Source: Flavisolibacter ginsenosidimutans
GTDB taxonomy: Bacteria; Bacteroidota; Bacteroidia; Chitinophagales; Chitinophagaceae
Length of the DNA stretch: 64,000 nucleotides
Reading direction: 5' to 3'
Assembly: GCF_007970805.1 (NCBI RefSeq)
Contig: NZ_CP042433.1
Span: 992,001-1,056,000 of the forward strand
Shown in pieces: positions 1-9,319 of the stretch. Under the pieces are notes generated by a model. That model did no database searches, was not told the DNA's origin, and saw only the letters and a list, made by a program, of their open reading frames with translations. Both the position numbers and the translations under genes were made by a program. The first letter of the stretch is position 1. Each line of letters opens with the position of its first letter.

Positions 1-551
1 ATCACGTCCACGGCATCCGCTCCGCCAACACCAATGGCAATCATGCCAAGACCACCGGCGTTTGGTGTGTGCGAATCAGTTCCGATCATCATGCCGCCGG
101 GGAAGGCATAATTTTCCAAGACAACCTGGTGAATAATGCCTGCGCCGGGTTTCCAAAAGCCAATGCCGTATTTATTGGAGATTGAAGCCAGAAAATCATA
201 TACCTCGCGGTTGGTATCAATGGCGGTGCTCAGGTCTTGCTCCGCTCCCACTTTGGCTTGTATCAAGTGATCGCAGTGCACCGTAGAAGGCACGGCCACG
301 CGGTCGCGTCCACAGGTATCAAATTGAAGAAGCGCCATCTGCGCCGTTGCGTCCTGCATGGCTACGCGGTCAGGTGCAAAGTCCACGTAGTCTTTTCCGC
401 GTTCAAAAACGCGGGTAGCCGGCTTAAAGCTATGGGCGTATAAAATTTTTTCGGCGAGGGTCATGGGCCGCTTTAACAGGTTACGGGCGGCAAGTACTTT
501 GGAAGGAAGTTCGTCGTAAACTCTTTTGATGAGATCCAGGTCAAAAAGCAT
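1..551 (-). CDS. acnA: Aconitate hydratase, N-terminal part (runs off the window)
   Basis: Aconitase interconverts citrate and isocitrate in the TCA cycle with a 4Fe-4S cluster. Reading the reverse strand from the ATG at 549-551 gives a protein starting [16 protein letters not shown], then [20 protein letters not shown] and, near the window edge, [20 protein letters not shown], which is the conserved aconitase substrate and cluster region. About 183 residues are visible; the cluster cysteines and C-terminal swivel domain lie outside. The sequence resembles the mitochondrial-type aconitase usual in Bacteroidota. The gene is divergent from the PspC gene at 662. I am confident of the family; the choice between AcnA-like subtypes is from resemblance only. 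Confidence 0.9.
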   Translation of the reverse strand, partial: MLFDLDLIKRVYDELPSKVLAARNLLKRPMTLAEKILYAHSFKPATRVFERGKDYVDFAPDRVAMQDATAQMALLQFDTCGRDRVAVPSTVHCDHLIQAKVGAEQDLSTAIDTNREVYDFLASISNKYGIGFWKPGAGIIHQVVLENYAFPGGMMIGTDSHTPNAGGLGMIAIGVGGADAVDV

Positions 552-661
552 AGTAGTTATATTGAAGAGTTGACAACAGGCATTTTGTTTGCGCTGTTTT
601 AAAAGTGGTGCGAAAGTAATAAAAAGACGGCAAGAAAGCACCCTGCCCAACCGTTCAAAAA

Positions 662-907
662 ATGGAAAACGCCTATATTCGTTTTGTGAACCGCTTCAAA
701 AATTTTATCGAATGGAAGGCCTTTGGCGTTTGTTCAGCCATCGGCGAAAAGATGGGCATTGCCACTTCCCGCATCCGCATGTGGTTTATGTATATTTCCT
801 TTCTTACGCTCGGTTCGCCCATTATTATTTACATGATTCTCGCTTTTTGGATGAACATAAAACGTTACATCCTCGCCGCAAGACGAAACCCGTTGCGATA
901 TTTATAG
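662..907 (+). CDS. PspC-domain small membrane protein
   Basis: This 81-residue protein matches the PspC family, small inner-membrane proteins linked to envelope-stress responses. The visible pattern is a short amphipathic N-terminus (residues 1-20), the PspC-like stretch [20 protein letters not shown], and then a single hydrophobic membrane segment (about residues 42-66) followed by a basic tail. No pspA or pspB is visible nearby, so a role in a classical Psp response cannot be inferred. The start is the ATG at 662; no clear ribosome-binding site is present. Confidence 0.75.
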   Translation: MENAYIRFVNRFKNFIEWKAFGVCSAIGEKMGIATSRIRMWFMYISFLTLGSPIIIYMILAFWMNIKRYILAARRNPLRYL

Positions 908-1039
908 GGTTTGTGGTTGGCGCGAAAAGGGTGAAGCCCTTGCACCTCACCGGCCTTATAAAATAGAACGGATTGAAATGAAAAGAATTCTCGCACAACA
1001 CGAAACCACAAACCACAAACTACCAACTACAAACCTCTG
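908..1039. repeat. Heptamer tandem array with inverted partner
   Basis: Positions 998-1039 read as consecutive 7-mers of the type ACCACAA (ACACGAA, ACCACAA, ACCACAA, ACTACCA, ACTACAA, ACCTCTG). The segment GGTTTGTGGTTGG at 908-920 is the reverse complement of two of the units, so the two arms could pair across about 80 nt. The array lies between the PspC gene and the gene at 1081. Confidence 0.6.
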
Positions 1040-1080
1040 CCCGCTGGCACAACATTTTTATCGTTGCTGAAAACGCTTTT

Positions 1081-1494
1081 ATGAACCGCAACGAGGACAA
1101 CAAGAACGAAGGCCGCATACCGGAACAAAATTCATCGAAGCCAATGGACAGCAAACGTGATGTGGAGCTGTCGCCCGACGAAAAGACCGATCAGGATTTT
1201 CCCGGCTACCCACACTACCCCGCTAAGGAAGACATCATGAGTCATGACAGCGGCTTTCACCGCGTAGATGCGGATGTAGAAGGAATGGCGGCCGGTCCGA
1301 ACGCCTCCGGTCTTAACCAGCGGTTCGTCGAAAATCAAAAAAGTGAAACTTCCTCTTCGCGTGCCGAAGGCGAAAGCGATGACCTTGCTGCCGTTAACGG
1401 CACAGCCGATGAAATCGGTCTTCCGCAAAATGTGTCGAACGAAGACTTGCGCAACGACGCGGAACTCCCCGAAAGCAATTTGAACGAGGAGTGA
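1081..1494 (+). CDS. Acidic, low-complexity hypothetical protein
   Basis: The 137-residue product is hydrophilic throughout, rich in Asp, Glu, Asn and Ser, with no signal peptide, membrane segment or cysteine. A central segment (FPGYPHYPAKEDIMSHDSG, about residues 40-58) looks less random and may be the conserved part; I have an impression of similar YPHYPAKEDIM segments in other Bacteroidota but cannot verify it. It is probably intrinsically disordered and cytoplasmic. Codon use is in line with neighbours. Function unknown. Confidence 0.6.
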   Translation: MNRNEDNKNEGRIPEQNSSKPMDSKRDVELSPDEKTDQDFPGYPHYPAKEDIMSHDSGFHRVDADVEGMAAGPNASGLNQRFVENQKSETSSSRAEGESDDLAAVNGTADEIGLPQNVSNEDLRNDAELPESNLNEE

Positions 1495-1558
1495 GAGAAC
1501 CGAAACTTTTCAACGTTTGTTTTGCCGCATCAAATACAAAGGACGCATCTGCTAAAGC

Positions 1559-1993
1559 ATGAACATAATTATTGGTTTTCTGCTCGTTCTTCTAACGGCC
1601 TGCGTTAGCTGCAATCCCGTCAGGCGCATTGACATGAAAAACGAAACCGCCGACACGGTAAAATTTATCTGGCGGTTAAACGAAGACAGTTTGATGAACA
1701 ATCCCTTTTTGTTAAGCAATTCCAAGAAGCTTGAATTTACATTGTACCCGCCCAAAGTCAAGGCCATTAAAATGTCTTTTGGAGAAGGGAACTGGAGCCC
1801 AAAGGACGTTCAAAAATTAGTCGGTTTCCTGGAGTCATTTGAAATCATTTCGCCTTCACAACACATAAAGATTGATTCGCTGCCAATGCTGAAAGATTTC
1901 TTACTGGCGCGCCGCCGCGGCATTGGCGGCGCGAGAATTGAGATTGCCGTAATGCGGCCAGTACTGAACGACAAAGACGCCATGACGCATTGA
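1559..1993 (+). CDS. Putative lipoprotein of unknown function
   Basis: A 144-residue protein begins with a hydrophobic signal (MNIIIGFLLVLLTACVSC) containing a lipobox LTAC at residues 12-15, so Cys15 is the likely lipidated residue and the protein should sit in an outer or inner membrane leaflet facing the periplasm. The remainder has no recognisable family signature; it contains a segment rich in basic residues (LLARRRGIGGARIEI). It lies alone between the acidic protein and the PAS kinase. Function not recognised. Confidence 0.55.
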   Translation: MNIIIGFLLVLLTACVSCNPVRRIDMKNETADTVKFIWRLNEDSLMNNPFLLSNSKKLEFTLYPPKVKAIKMSFGEGNWSPKDVQKLVGFLESFEIISPSQHIKIDSLPMLKDFLLARRRGIGGARIEIAVMRPVLNDKDAMTH

Positions 1994-2120
1994 GTCGCAA
2001 TAAAGAAAGCAAGGCTCCCGTGTTTGCCTTTCGGTCATCCGAAAGTTGAAATCCTTCCTCTATCTTTAATCTCTTGTCACACTTGTTGCCCGTGTGCAGC
2101 GGCAACGTTAAAAACACCCT

Positions 2121-5100
2121 TTGTTTGTGGAAGCAAAAACCGGTACAACATTATCATTAACCAACCTAGCCTGCCTGCCGCGCTTTGCCGCTTTTCTGTT
2201 GACGGAAAAACTGGCTGCCTTTGTGCAAAAGCAAATTGACTATGCGTACGAGTTGAACGTTCCGCTGCTGAAGTTTTTTTTGAACATACCCGCCGACGAA
2301 CGCTTTAGGATAGGCCTGCAAACCAACACCGAGTTTCTGAATTACCTGGTGGAGAACAGGGCCGCTGAGCAGATTGAGCAATCCATAAAAAGATGGACGG
2401 GAAACCAATTGCAGGTTATAGACAGAGATGCCATCGTTGCGGATGATATAATACAGGTTAACCATTTGCGAAAGATGGCCATGCTTGACTTTGTGACGGA
2501 GTACTCAACCGACGTGCAAGAGATAATAGCGTTAAGCAAAGAAATCGATTTGTTCATCTTGCAATCTATTACCGCCGCTACAAATCAATTTATGGAAATG
2601 GTGAAGGAGCGAATGGAAGAAAACTCGCACTTTATTCAAAAGGTAGCGGAAACCATTCCGGGCGCCATTTATGTTTTTGATGTAGAATGTTTCAGAGGAA
2701 TTTATTCAAATAAAAAACTTCCGGACATCATTGGTTACGATCAGTCGGACTTGAATTTGCTTGGCGAGAAGGCCGTTTCTTCACTCGTACATCCCGATGA
2801 CCAGGAAAAACTTTTGCAACAGATTGAAACGATCCGTCAATCGCGGAAAGACGAGCATTCCGTTGTTAAATACCGCGTTCGAACAAAGGATGGATATAAA
2901 TGGCTGGCCAATTACGAGTCGGTTTTTAAGCGCAGGGACGATGGCTTAGTCTCGCAGACCATTGGCATAACGCTGGACATTGACAAAGAGCAAAAGGCAA
3001 TCGAGAGGCTGCACAACCGCGAACAGCAATTGGTGGAAGCGCAAGAGATTGCCCAACTGGGAAATTTTTACTGGGATTTTCAGAAAAGTGTTTCAACCGG
3101 CTCGCCCAAAACGTTTGAATTGCTTGATACCGGGCCCAACGACCTTCAAAATTTTATGCAGAAGGTTCACCCCGATGATCGCAAATCTGTAGAAGCGGCA
3201 ATTAACGCCGCCCTGGAGTCGGGGCAATTTAATTGCGAGTACCGCATTCAATCAAAAAACAAAACGCGTCACATTTGGGCAAGGGGCATTGTTGAATACC
3301 TTGATGGTAAGCCCATAGGCATGAGGGGCACGGTGATGGACGTTACAGAACACAACGAGCTTTTGCAAAAATTAGCAGAAGCCGATCGCCGCCACAAGCG
3401 AGCCGAAGCCCTTGCACATATAGGCACTTACGTCTGGAACTTTGTCTCAGATGAAATTGAATGGTCCGACGAGATGTATGCCATCCATGAAGTAAGGAAA
3501 GGAACACCGATGAATTATCGGGCCGTTCTTGACAAGGTAATTCCCGAGGACAGGACGATGCTTCACGACATTATTACGGAAAGCATTGACCGGCAAAAAG
3601 CGTATGATTTTTACTATCGCATTTCAACGCCAGAGGGTAAAATAAAAATTCTTCATTCGCGGGGAAGCGTTGAAGTCAACGAAGGTCGAAAGCCCGAAAG
3701 AATTGTGGGTACCGATCAGGATGTAACGGAAAAACAAACGCTTATCCGCCGCTTGCAAAAATCAGAATCATTGTACATGCAGGCCGAAGTAATTGCAGAC
3801 ATGGGCAACTGGAGTTGGGACATTAAACACAACACCCTGGAATGGACAGACCAGTTGTACCGCATTTACGGCCTCGAACCGCAAAGCGAGGAACTGTCCA
3901 TAGAGCGGTTTCTTTCTTTCGTTCACCCGGATGACCGTGAGTTTGTGGCACAGGGCGTAGACCGGTTAAACACAGAAGACACGCTTGATTATACGTTCAG
4001 GATCGTTACCGAAGACGGTACGCAAAAATGGTTGCGTTCCATTGCGCAGGTTTTGCGTAACGAAACCGGCGAGGTTACCTACATTGTCGGCACGGAACAG
4101 AACGTAACCGAAAAGCAAAAGCTCATTGGCAAGTTGGAAGAAAGCCAGCGTCTATACAAACAAGCCCAGGAACTGGCGCAAATGGGAAATTTTTCCTGGA
4201 ACTGCAACACGGATGAAGTCTTTTGGTCGGATGAAGTGTACAAAATTTATGAGAGGTCTCCCGGTGAGAAAGTAAAGTTTACGGATGCCTTTGAACCCAT
4301 TGTTGAAGAACACAAAGGTGAGGTTCAAAAAACAATTGAACAGGTACTGCTAACAAAAAAAGGCCAGAGCATTAGCTACGCCATTCGCAAAAAAACCGGC
4401 GGTTTAAAATACATCAGTCTGCATACAGATGTGAGTCTTGCCAAAGACGGAACCGTTACCTGCGTTATTGGCACGGCGCAAGACATTACCGAGAAAGAAG
4501 AACTCATTCTCCGCTTGCAGGAAAGCGAACAACTTTACAAACAAGCACAGTCGCTGGCACGGATGGGCAATTGGTCCTACGAACTTGAGACAAAGAACAT
4601 AAAATGGAGCGATGAACTTTTTGCCATTTACGAACGGTCTAAAGAAGCGCCGCTGTCAATCGAGGAATGGTCGTCTTATATAGATCTGGAAGAAAGGGAA
4701 AAGATGTTGGCTCAGATGGACGCTGCTATTCGGGAAAAGAAACCGATTGATTTTATTCACCGCATTACCCTGCCGAACGGAAAAACAAAAGTTCTTCACC
4801 GCCGCGGCGAAGTCATTACCAACCAAACAGGAAAAGCCATCAAATTAATCGGCACCACGCAAGAAATTACCCAGCAATACAAAACGCAAACAGAACTTCG
4901 CGAAAGTCAAAACTTCATTCGTAAAATCACGGACGCAACGCCGTCCATCATCGCATCCTATAACGTAAACACAGGCGCTTATACGTTCATTAGCGAGGGG
5001 CTTGAAAAACTGTTGGGCTATCCCACCAGCGAAGTGATGGAAAAAGGGACGGCCTTCTTTGTGAGCATCGTACATCCCGATGACCTGCCGGTGATAATGG

Positions 5101-6452
5101 AAAAGAATCAAAAGGCGCTGGATGAAGCCAACAGCATTTCCCCCAAAAAGGACATTGTTGCGGAGTTTACATACCGCATGAAGCACAAGAACGGCGACTA
5201 CCGGTGGTTTCATACGTACGGAACAATTTTCGATTACAACGGCAACGGCAAAGTGGAGCATATACTGAACATTACGCTTGACGTAACGGAGCAAAAATTA
5301 GCTGTTCAAACCATTCGCGAACAGGAATATTTTATTCAGCAAATTGCCGATGCCTCGCCTACTATTCTTTACCTCTTTGACGTGCCCACACAAAGCCTGG
5401 CTTACATAAACCGCGAAGCTTTTTTTGTGCTGGGCTATTTGCCGGAGGAAATCATTGAAGAAGGCGGCAACGTTACGGCCCTGCTTTATCATCCCGATGA
5501 CGTGCAGCTTTTGCCCGCACGAAAGCAAAGCAAAAAGAATTTTCAGCAAGTGGACAGCATGATCCAATACGAGTGCCGCATAAAACACAAAGACGGAGAC
5601 TACCGCTGGCTGCTGGTGCGTGAAATTATTTTCAAGAGCGATGAGAAAGGCGCCGTTACGCAAATCATTGGCGCTGCGCTCGACATTACCCGCCGCAAAG
5701 AAATGGAGCGAACCATTTTGCAAAACGCAAGGCAACTGGAGCAATCCAACGCAAGCCTGGAGGAATTTGCTTACGTGGCTTCGCATGACCTGAAAGAACC
5801 GCTGCGAAAGATATCCACTTTTGGCGACCGGCTTGTGGCTTCGCAACTTGACCGGTTGAGCGACGAAGGCAAAATTTATCTTACCAAAATTGTGGATGCG
5901 TCGCAGCGAATGCAAGCCATGATTTCCGATTTGCTTTCCATCTCCATGATTAGCGGCAACAGTCAATTTGAAAAAGTAAGCCTGCAAAAAATATTGGAAG
6001 AAACCCTGCAAACCCTCGAATACAAAATTGAACAGCAAAAAGCGGTGATTCGTTACGAGGCTTTGCCGGAAGCAAACGTGATTCCGTCACAATTCAGACA
6101 ACTTTTTCAAAACCTCATTGCCAACTCGCTAAAGTTTGTACGCGAAGGCGTGCAGCCCATTATTTTAGTGCAATGCGAGACGGCATCTTTGGAAGAAAAG
6201 CAATCGCACCAGTTTTCAAAATCTGCCACTTATCTGAAACTTATTTTTTCCGATAACGGCATTGGCTTTGAAAACGAATACGCACACAAGATCTTCGCCA
6301 TCTTTCACCGACTTCACGGCCGAAGTGAATATGAAGGTTCGGGCATTGGTCTTGCCATTTGCAAAAAAATTGTCGAGCACCACGGCGGCGTTATTTTTGC
6401 CAGCGGCCTGCCGGACACCGGCGCCACGTTTACGCTAATTATTCCGGCATGA
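2121..6452 (+). CDS. Sensor histidine kinase with eight PAS domains
   Basis: This 1443-residue kinase has an N-terminal helical domain (about 1-165), eight PAS/PAC units starting near residues 171, 296, 420, 549, 677, 805, 931 and 1069, a HisKA dimerisation domain with the phospho-acceptor His in VASHDLKEPL (about 1222), and a HATPase_c domain (about 1300-1443) with NxxxNS, DNGIGF and GSGIGLAI boxes. No transmembrane segment is seen, so it should sense cytoplasmic or diffusible cues. PAS units 3-6 recur every ~128 residues with near-identical openings (xAxxLAxMGNxSW), pointing to tandem duplication. A TAA stop lies just upstream at 2109-2111; the first ATG is 118 codons in, so TTG at 2121 or the nearby GTG at 2127 is the likely start. 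It overlaps the response regulator gene by ATGA. Confidence 0.9.
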   Translation: MFVEAKTGTTLSLTNLACLPRFAAFLLTEKLAAFVQKQIDYAYELNVPLLKFFLNIPADERFRIGLQTNTEFLNYLVENRAAEQIEQSIKRWTGNQLQVIDRDAIVADDIIQVNHLRKMAMLDFVTEYSTDVQEIIALSKEIDLFILQSITAATNQFMEMVKERMEENSHFIQKVAETIPGAIYVFDVECFRGIYSNKKLPDIIGYDQSDLNLLGEKAVSSLVHPDDQEKLLQQIETIRQSRKDEHSVVKYRVRTKDGYKWLANYESVFKRRDDGLVSQTIGITLDIDKEQKAIERLHNREQQLVEAQEIAQLGNFYWDFQKSVSTGSPKTFELLDTGPNDLQNFMQKVHPDDRKSVEAAINAALESGQFNCEYRIQSKNKTRHIWARGIVEYLDGKPIGMRGTVMDVTEHNELLQKLAEADRRHKRAEALAHIGTYVWNFVSDEIEWSDEMYAIHEVRKGTPMNYRAVLDKVIPEDRTMLHDIITESIDRQKAYDFYYRISTPEGKIKILHSRGSVEVNEGRKPERIVGTDQDVTEKQTLIRRLQKSESLYMQAEVIADMGNWSWDIKHNTLEWTDQLYRIYGLEPQSEELSIERFLSFVHPDDREFVAQGVDRLNTEDTLDYTFRIVTEDGTQKWLRSIAQVLRNETGEVTYIVGTEQNVTEKQKLIGKLEESQRLYKQAQELAQMGNFSWNCNTDEVFWSDEVYKIYERSPGEKVKFTDAFEPIVEEHKGEVQKTIEQVLLTKKGQSISYAIRKKTGGLKYISLHTDVSLAKDGTVTCVIGTAQDITEKEELILRLQESEQLYKQAQSLARMGNWSYELETKNIKWSDELFAIYERSKEAPLSIEEWSSYIDLEEREKMLAQMDAAIREKKPIDFIHRITLPNGKTKVLHRRGEVITNQTGKAIKLIGTTQEITQQYKTQTELRESQNFIRKITDATPSIIASYNVNTGAYTFISEGLEKLLGYPTSEVMEKGTAFFVSIVHPDDLPVIMEKNQKALDEANSISPKKDIVAEFTYRMKHKNGDYRWFHTYGTIFDYNGNGKVEHILNITLDVTEQKLAVQTIREQEYFIQQIADASPTILYLFDVPTQSLAYINREAFFVLGYLPEEIIEEGGNVTALLYHPDDVQLLPARKQSKKNFQQVDSMIQYECRIKHKDGDYRWLLVREIIFKSDEKGAVTQIIGAALDITRRKEMERTILQNARQLEQSNASLEEFAYVASHDLKEPLRKISTFGDRLVASQLDRLSDEGKIYLTKIVDASQRMQAMISDLLSISMISGNSQFEKVSLQKILEETLQTLEYKIEQQKAVIRYEALPEANVIPSQFRQLFQNLIANSLKFVREGVQPIILVQCETASLEEKQSHQFSKSATYLKLIFSDNGIGFENEYAHKIFAIFHRLHGRSEYEGSGIGLAICKKIVEHHGGVIFASGLPDTGATFTLIIPA

Positions 6453-6850
6453 AACGAAAGCACAGGATTTTAATTGTTGACGACGATGTGGATGACAGGG
6501 AAATCATTCGCGACGCATTTGAAAGCAAGCTTGACGCGGTTAACTGTATATTTCTGGAAAACGGCGAACGGCTATTGAGCTACCTCGAGGACCTTCGCGA
6601 TTCCGGTGAGCCATCGCTGATCATGCTGGATTTAAACATGCCTGGAAAAGACGGCCGCGAAATTTTAAAAGCCCTTAAAACCGATAATTATTTCCGGCGG
6701 ATTCCAACGGTTGTATTTACTACTTCATCTTCTTACCGCGACCGGCAAGCCGTTTATGATTTGGGCGCCAATTGTTTTGTTACCAAGCCCGATACGTTTA
6801 ACAAGCTGGTGGAACTAACAAACGCCATTGCGTTGTTGTGGCTGGAGTGA
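6449..6850 (+). CDS. Single-domain response regulator
   Basis: A 133-residue receiver domain with no output domain, of the Rcp1/CheY-like type. The acidic pair is at DDD (residues 11-13), the phospho-acceptor is Asp61 in LIMLDLNMPG, the conserved Thr is in VVFTTSSSY, and the Lys is in CFVTKPD. The ATG at 6449 overlaps the kinase stop codon (ATGA), so the two are translationally coupled and almost certainly form a phosphorelay pair. Proteins like this usually pass phosphate on or act by protein contact. Downstream target unknown. Confidence 0.9.
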   Translation: MKRKHRILIVDDDVDDREIIRDAFESKLDAVNCIFLENGERLLSYLEDLRDSGEPSLIMLDLNMPGKDGREILKALKTDNYFRRIPTVVFTTSSSYRDRQAVYDLGANCFVTKPDTFNKLVELTNAIALLWLE

Positions 6851-6923
6851 GAGTTGATAGGTTGATAAGTTGATGAGTGCATTTTGCAACCTATCAACCT
6901 ATCAACCTATCAACTTATCAACT
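6851..6923. repeat. Octamer tandem arrays forming a hairpin
   Basis: Two facing arrays with an exact 8-nt period: 6851-6878 has units of the type AGGTTGAT on the plus strand, and 6887-6923 has four and a half CAACCTAT/CAACTTAT units, its reverse complement. The arms are separated by about 8 nt and can form a long imperfect hairpin between the response regulator and the DUF72 gene. It may act as a terminator, but there is no long T-run. Confidence 0.7.
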
Positions 6924-6949
6924 GGTACAGTTTTTTGGACTCTCACAAC

Positions 6950-7684
6950 ATGCGTCATATCCGCTGGCACATCGGCTGTTCGGGGTTTTATTACAAAGAA
7001 TGGAAAGAAGTTTTTTATCCCAAAGGTCTTGCGCAAGCCCGGTGGTTTGATTATTACGCACAGCACTTTAATACGCTTGAGATCAACAATACCTTCTATC
7101 GTTTTCCCGAGCCAACGCTTTTTCAAAACTGGTACAGTAAAGCACCCGATCATTTTTGCTTTTCGGTGAAAGTGCCCCGCATTGTTACGCACCTGCAAAA
7201 GTTCAAAGAAACCGAACAGGTTCTTGGCGATTTTTATCTTCTTGCCAAAGAGGGGCTGAAAGAAAAACTTGGAGCCATACTTTTTCAATTGCCGCCAAGC
7301 CTTGCCTACAGCGAAACACTGCTCCAAAACATCCTTTGGCAAATGAATCCGCTATACCAGAATGTAATTGAGTTCCGGCACATAAGCTGGTGGCGAAAAG
7401 ATGTGTTCGCAGCTTTGAAACAAGCCAACGTTTGCTTTTGCGGCGTAAGTTTTCCGGGGTTGATAAGCGATGCAGTTGTCGATTTATCGTTCGCTTATTA
7501 TCGCTTTCACGGCGTACCCAAATTGTATCATTCGGCCTACAGCGAGAGTTTTATTGAACGCATCGCAGCACAGATGGCCGCGTCAACTGTGAACGAAGCC
7601 TTTGTTTACTTCAACAACACCGCATCTGCCGCTGCCCTGCATAACGCAAAATATCTGCAAACTTTAATAGCCACCCATTCGTAA
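6950..7684 (+). CDS. DUF72 (YecE-like) family protein
   Basis: The 244-residue product matches the DUF72/YecE family, predicted TIM-barrel proteins of unknown biochemical role. Diagnostic segments are HIGCSGFYYKEWKEVFYP at the N-terminus, FNTLEINNTFYRFP, the FSVKVPRIVTH strand, QLPPSLAYS, EFRHISWW and the C-terminal YFNNTASAAALHNA. I place the start at the ATG at 6950, because the family begins with the first barrel strand and the upstream in-frame sequence is inside the octamer repeat. It is 8 nt from the DinB gene, so they may be co-transcribed. Confidence 0.85.
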   Translation: MRHIRWHIGCSGFYYKEWKEVFYPKGLAQARWFDYYAQHFNTLEINNTFYRFPEPTLFQNWYSKAPDHFCFSVKVPRIVTHLQKFKETEQVLGDFYLLAKEGLKEKLGAILFQLPPSLAYSETLLQNILWQMNPLYQNVIEFRHISWWRKDVFAALKQANVCFCGVSFPGLISDAVVDLSFAYYRFHGVPKLYHSAYSESFIERIAAQMAASTVNEAFVYFNNTASAAALHNAKYLQTLIATHS

Positions 7685-7692
7685 ATTGAAAA

Positions 7693-8223
7693 ATGATACA
7701 ACAAACGCCCTGGTTTGAACGGGCCTTTAATTTTGATTTTCCCGTTACAAATTTCTCGGTAATTTTTAGCCGGCTCGAAGGAACACTGTTCCGGTTGCAG
7801 GCCATTTTGACGAATGCTGATGACGATTATTGCAGTTACAATACCGATGGCTGGTCGGTGAAGGAACACTTGGGACATTTGTCTGATCTGGAAGAGTTAT
7901 GGTGGAAACGCCTGCAGGATTTTTTAGACCGTAAAGAAATTCTTACGCCTGCCGATTTAACCAACACAAAAACGAATGAAGCCCGGCACAACGAAAAAAG
8001 CCTCGAGCAATTGATGCAACAATTTGTCGTTGAACGCCAGCGAACACTGGAAACAATTTATGGTTTCGACCGCGGCACGCTCAGCCTTATATCGGTTCAT
8101 CCGCGCTTGCATCAGCCCATGCGTTTGATTGACTCGCTCTATTTCGTAGCCGAGCACGACGACCACCACATTGCTAAAATTTCCGGTCTTTTGCGCAAGC
8201 CGGAACCGGCACCCGGCAATTGA
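7693..8223 (+). CDS. DinB-family four-helix protein
   Basis: A 176-residue protein of the DinB/YfiT superfamily: four-helix bundles that bind a divalent metal through three histidines. Visible candidates are the His in VKEHLGHLSDLE (about residue 57-60) and the two in AEHDDHHIAKI near residues 155-160. Family members include thiol-dependent transferases (for example bacillithiol S-transferases), so a detoxification role is possible and would fit the YpdA-type reductase at 15.4 kb, but nothing here proves the substrate. It follows the DUF72 gene by 8 nt. Confidence 0.85.
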   Translation: MIQQTPWFERAFNFDFPVTNFSVIFSRLEGTLFRLQAILTNADDDYCSYNTDGWSVKEHLGHLSDLEELWWKRLQDFLDRKEILTPADLTNTKTNEARHNEKSLEQLMQQFVVERQRTLETIYGFDRGTLSLISVHPRLHQPMRLIDSLYFVAEHDDHHIAKISGLLRKPEPAPGN

Positions 8224-8320
8224 TTTTTCCTTTGTAAAGTGGCTTTCCAACCGGCATTTCTTTAAGAAAACAACAGCATTTCTGCTCTTCTTTTTGCTAT
8301 ATATTTTAGTATTTTTAAGC

Positions 8321-9139
8321 ATGAAGACAGTAGTGTATGACGGTAGCTTTGAAGGTTTTTTGTGCGCTGTATTTGATGTGTATGAATACAAAATAAACGA
8401 GCCGGAAATCGTGCCTTTGCGGAAGCATCAGCCTTCAATGTTTGCCGGGCCACATTTTGTAAACCATAATTTGAGACACAGCAACCGCGTGTGGAAAGCA
8501 TTGGAAAAGAAGCTCACCCTAACCGCGCAGAAGGCTGTGTACCTCGCCTTTCTTTCCGAACTGGATGGCATTGAAAATAAATTGTTGCAATATTTTCAAC
8601 AAGCTTTCGCGGCCGAAAAAGTTCTGGACGAAGATGTTCATAACCCCGTTGGGCAATCTGTATTTCAGGCCGCAAAAAAAGCACGGCGAGAAAAGAAACG
8701 AACGGAAGATTTTGTACGTTTTCAGGAAACAAAAAATCATTTACACTATGCCCTGATTGAGCCGGCCTGCAACGTGCTTCCGCTGATTGCTAAAGAGTTT
8801 AAGAAAAGCTATACAGACCGGTGCTGGATGATTTATGACGCAGAACGACAGTACGGTTTTTATTACAACGGAAGACAGGTGCAAAAAGTTCGGGCTAAAT
8901 TTTTACAGGATGCTGAATCGCAAAAAGATGCAATTGCAATCTTTGACGAAGGCGAAGCGCTTTATCAGCAACTCTGGAAAAAGTATTTTAAAAGCGGAAC
9001 CATCCTGGCCAAGGCAAACACAAAATTGTACGTTCAACAAATGCCTGCGCAACAGCACAACAATTTTCCTGAACAACAGCCACACCTTGGCTTAAGCTTG
9101 CAGGACAGGTTGACGAATTGGACGTATAAAAGAGCTTAA
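8321..9139 (+). CDS. TIGR03915-family putative DNA repair protein (DUF4130)
   Basis: The 272-residue product matches the TIGR03915/DUF4130 family, which has a C-terminal uracil-DNA-glycosylase-like fold and is usually paired with a radical-SAM protein (TIGR03916). Supporting segments: MKTVVYDGSFEGFLCAVFDV at the start, VRFQETKNHLHYALIEPACN, and RCWMIYDAERQYGFYYNG near the C-terminus. The start is the ATG at 8321, which sits exactly where the family begins; the in-frame upstream stretch is non-homologous and hydrophobic. The usual radical-SAM partner is not adjacent in this window. Role in repair is family-level inference. Confidence 0.8.
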   Translation: MKTVVYDGSFEGFLCAVFDVYEYKINEPEIVPLRKHQPSMFAGPHFVNHNLRHSNRVWKALEKKLTLTAQKAVYLAFLSELDGIENKLLQYFQQAFAAEKVLDEDVHNPVGQSVFQAAKKARREKKRTEDFVRFQETKNHLHYALIEPACNVLPLIAKEFKKSYTDRCWMIYDAERQYGFYYNGRQVQKVRAKFLQDAESQKDAIAIFDEGEALYQQLWKKYFKSGTILAKANTKLYVQQMPAQQHNNFPEQQPHLGLSLQDRLTNWTYKRA

Positions 9140-9172
9140 TATTCTGGTATGCCGGTGATAATTGCCGCATAG

Positions 9173-9235
9173 TGGAGAAAGCGTTGAAGAGTGCGACGCA
9201 ACGGAAGCTAAAATAGTAGCAAGGCAGTCTGGTAC
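9173..9235. repeat. Solo copy of the GAGTGCGACGCAA core element
   Basis: About 60 nt here align with the core of the two inverted-repeat elements at 27.5 and 32.4 kb: the shared block is GAGTGCGACGCAA, followed by matching AAGCT and CTGG...CATAA words at the same spacing. The terminal inverted repeats of those elements are absent. It lies in the 180-nt gap before the MerR gene. Confidence 0.65.
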
Positions 9236-9319
9236 ATAATATTGTTTGCAATCGGCGTGTAGGATTGTAAAATAATTCGCGTAAATGATGGACGGCAGAC
9301 GTTATTTTCGCAAGCGGCC

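Noticed and set aside
1132..1428. Long open frame on the minus strand inside the acidic-protein gene
   Set aside because: The plus-strand frame has the more plausible composition and start context; the minus frame is basic/aromatic scramble typical of an antisense shadow.
4845..6038. Two long minus-strand frames antisense to the PAS kinase
   Set aside because: They lie fully inside a clearly recognisable kinase gene and show no known domains.
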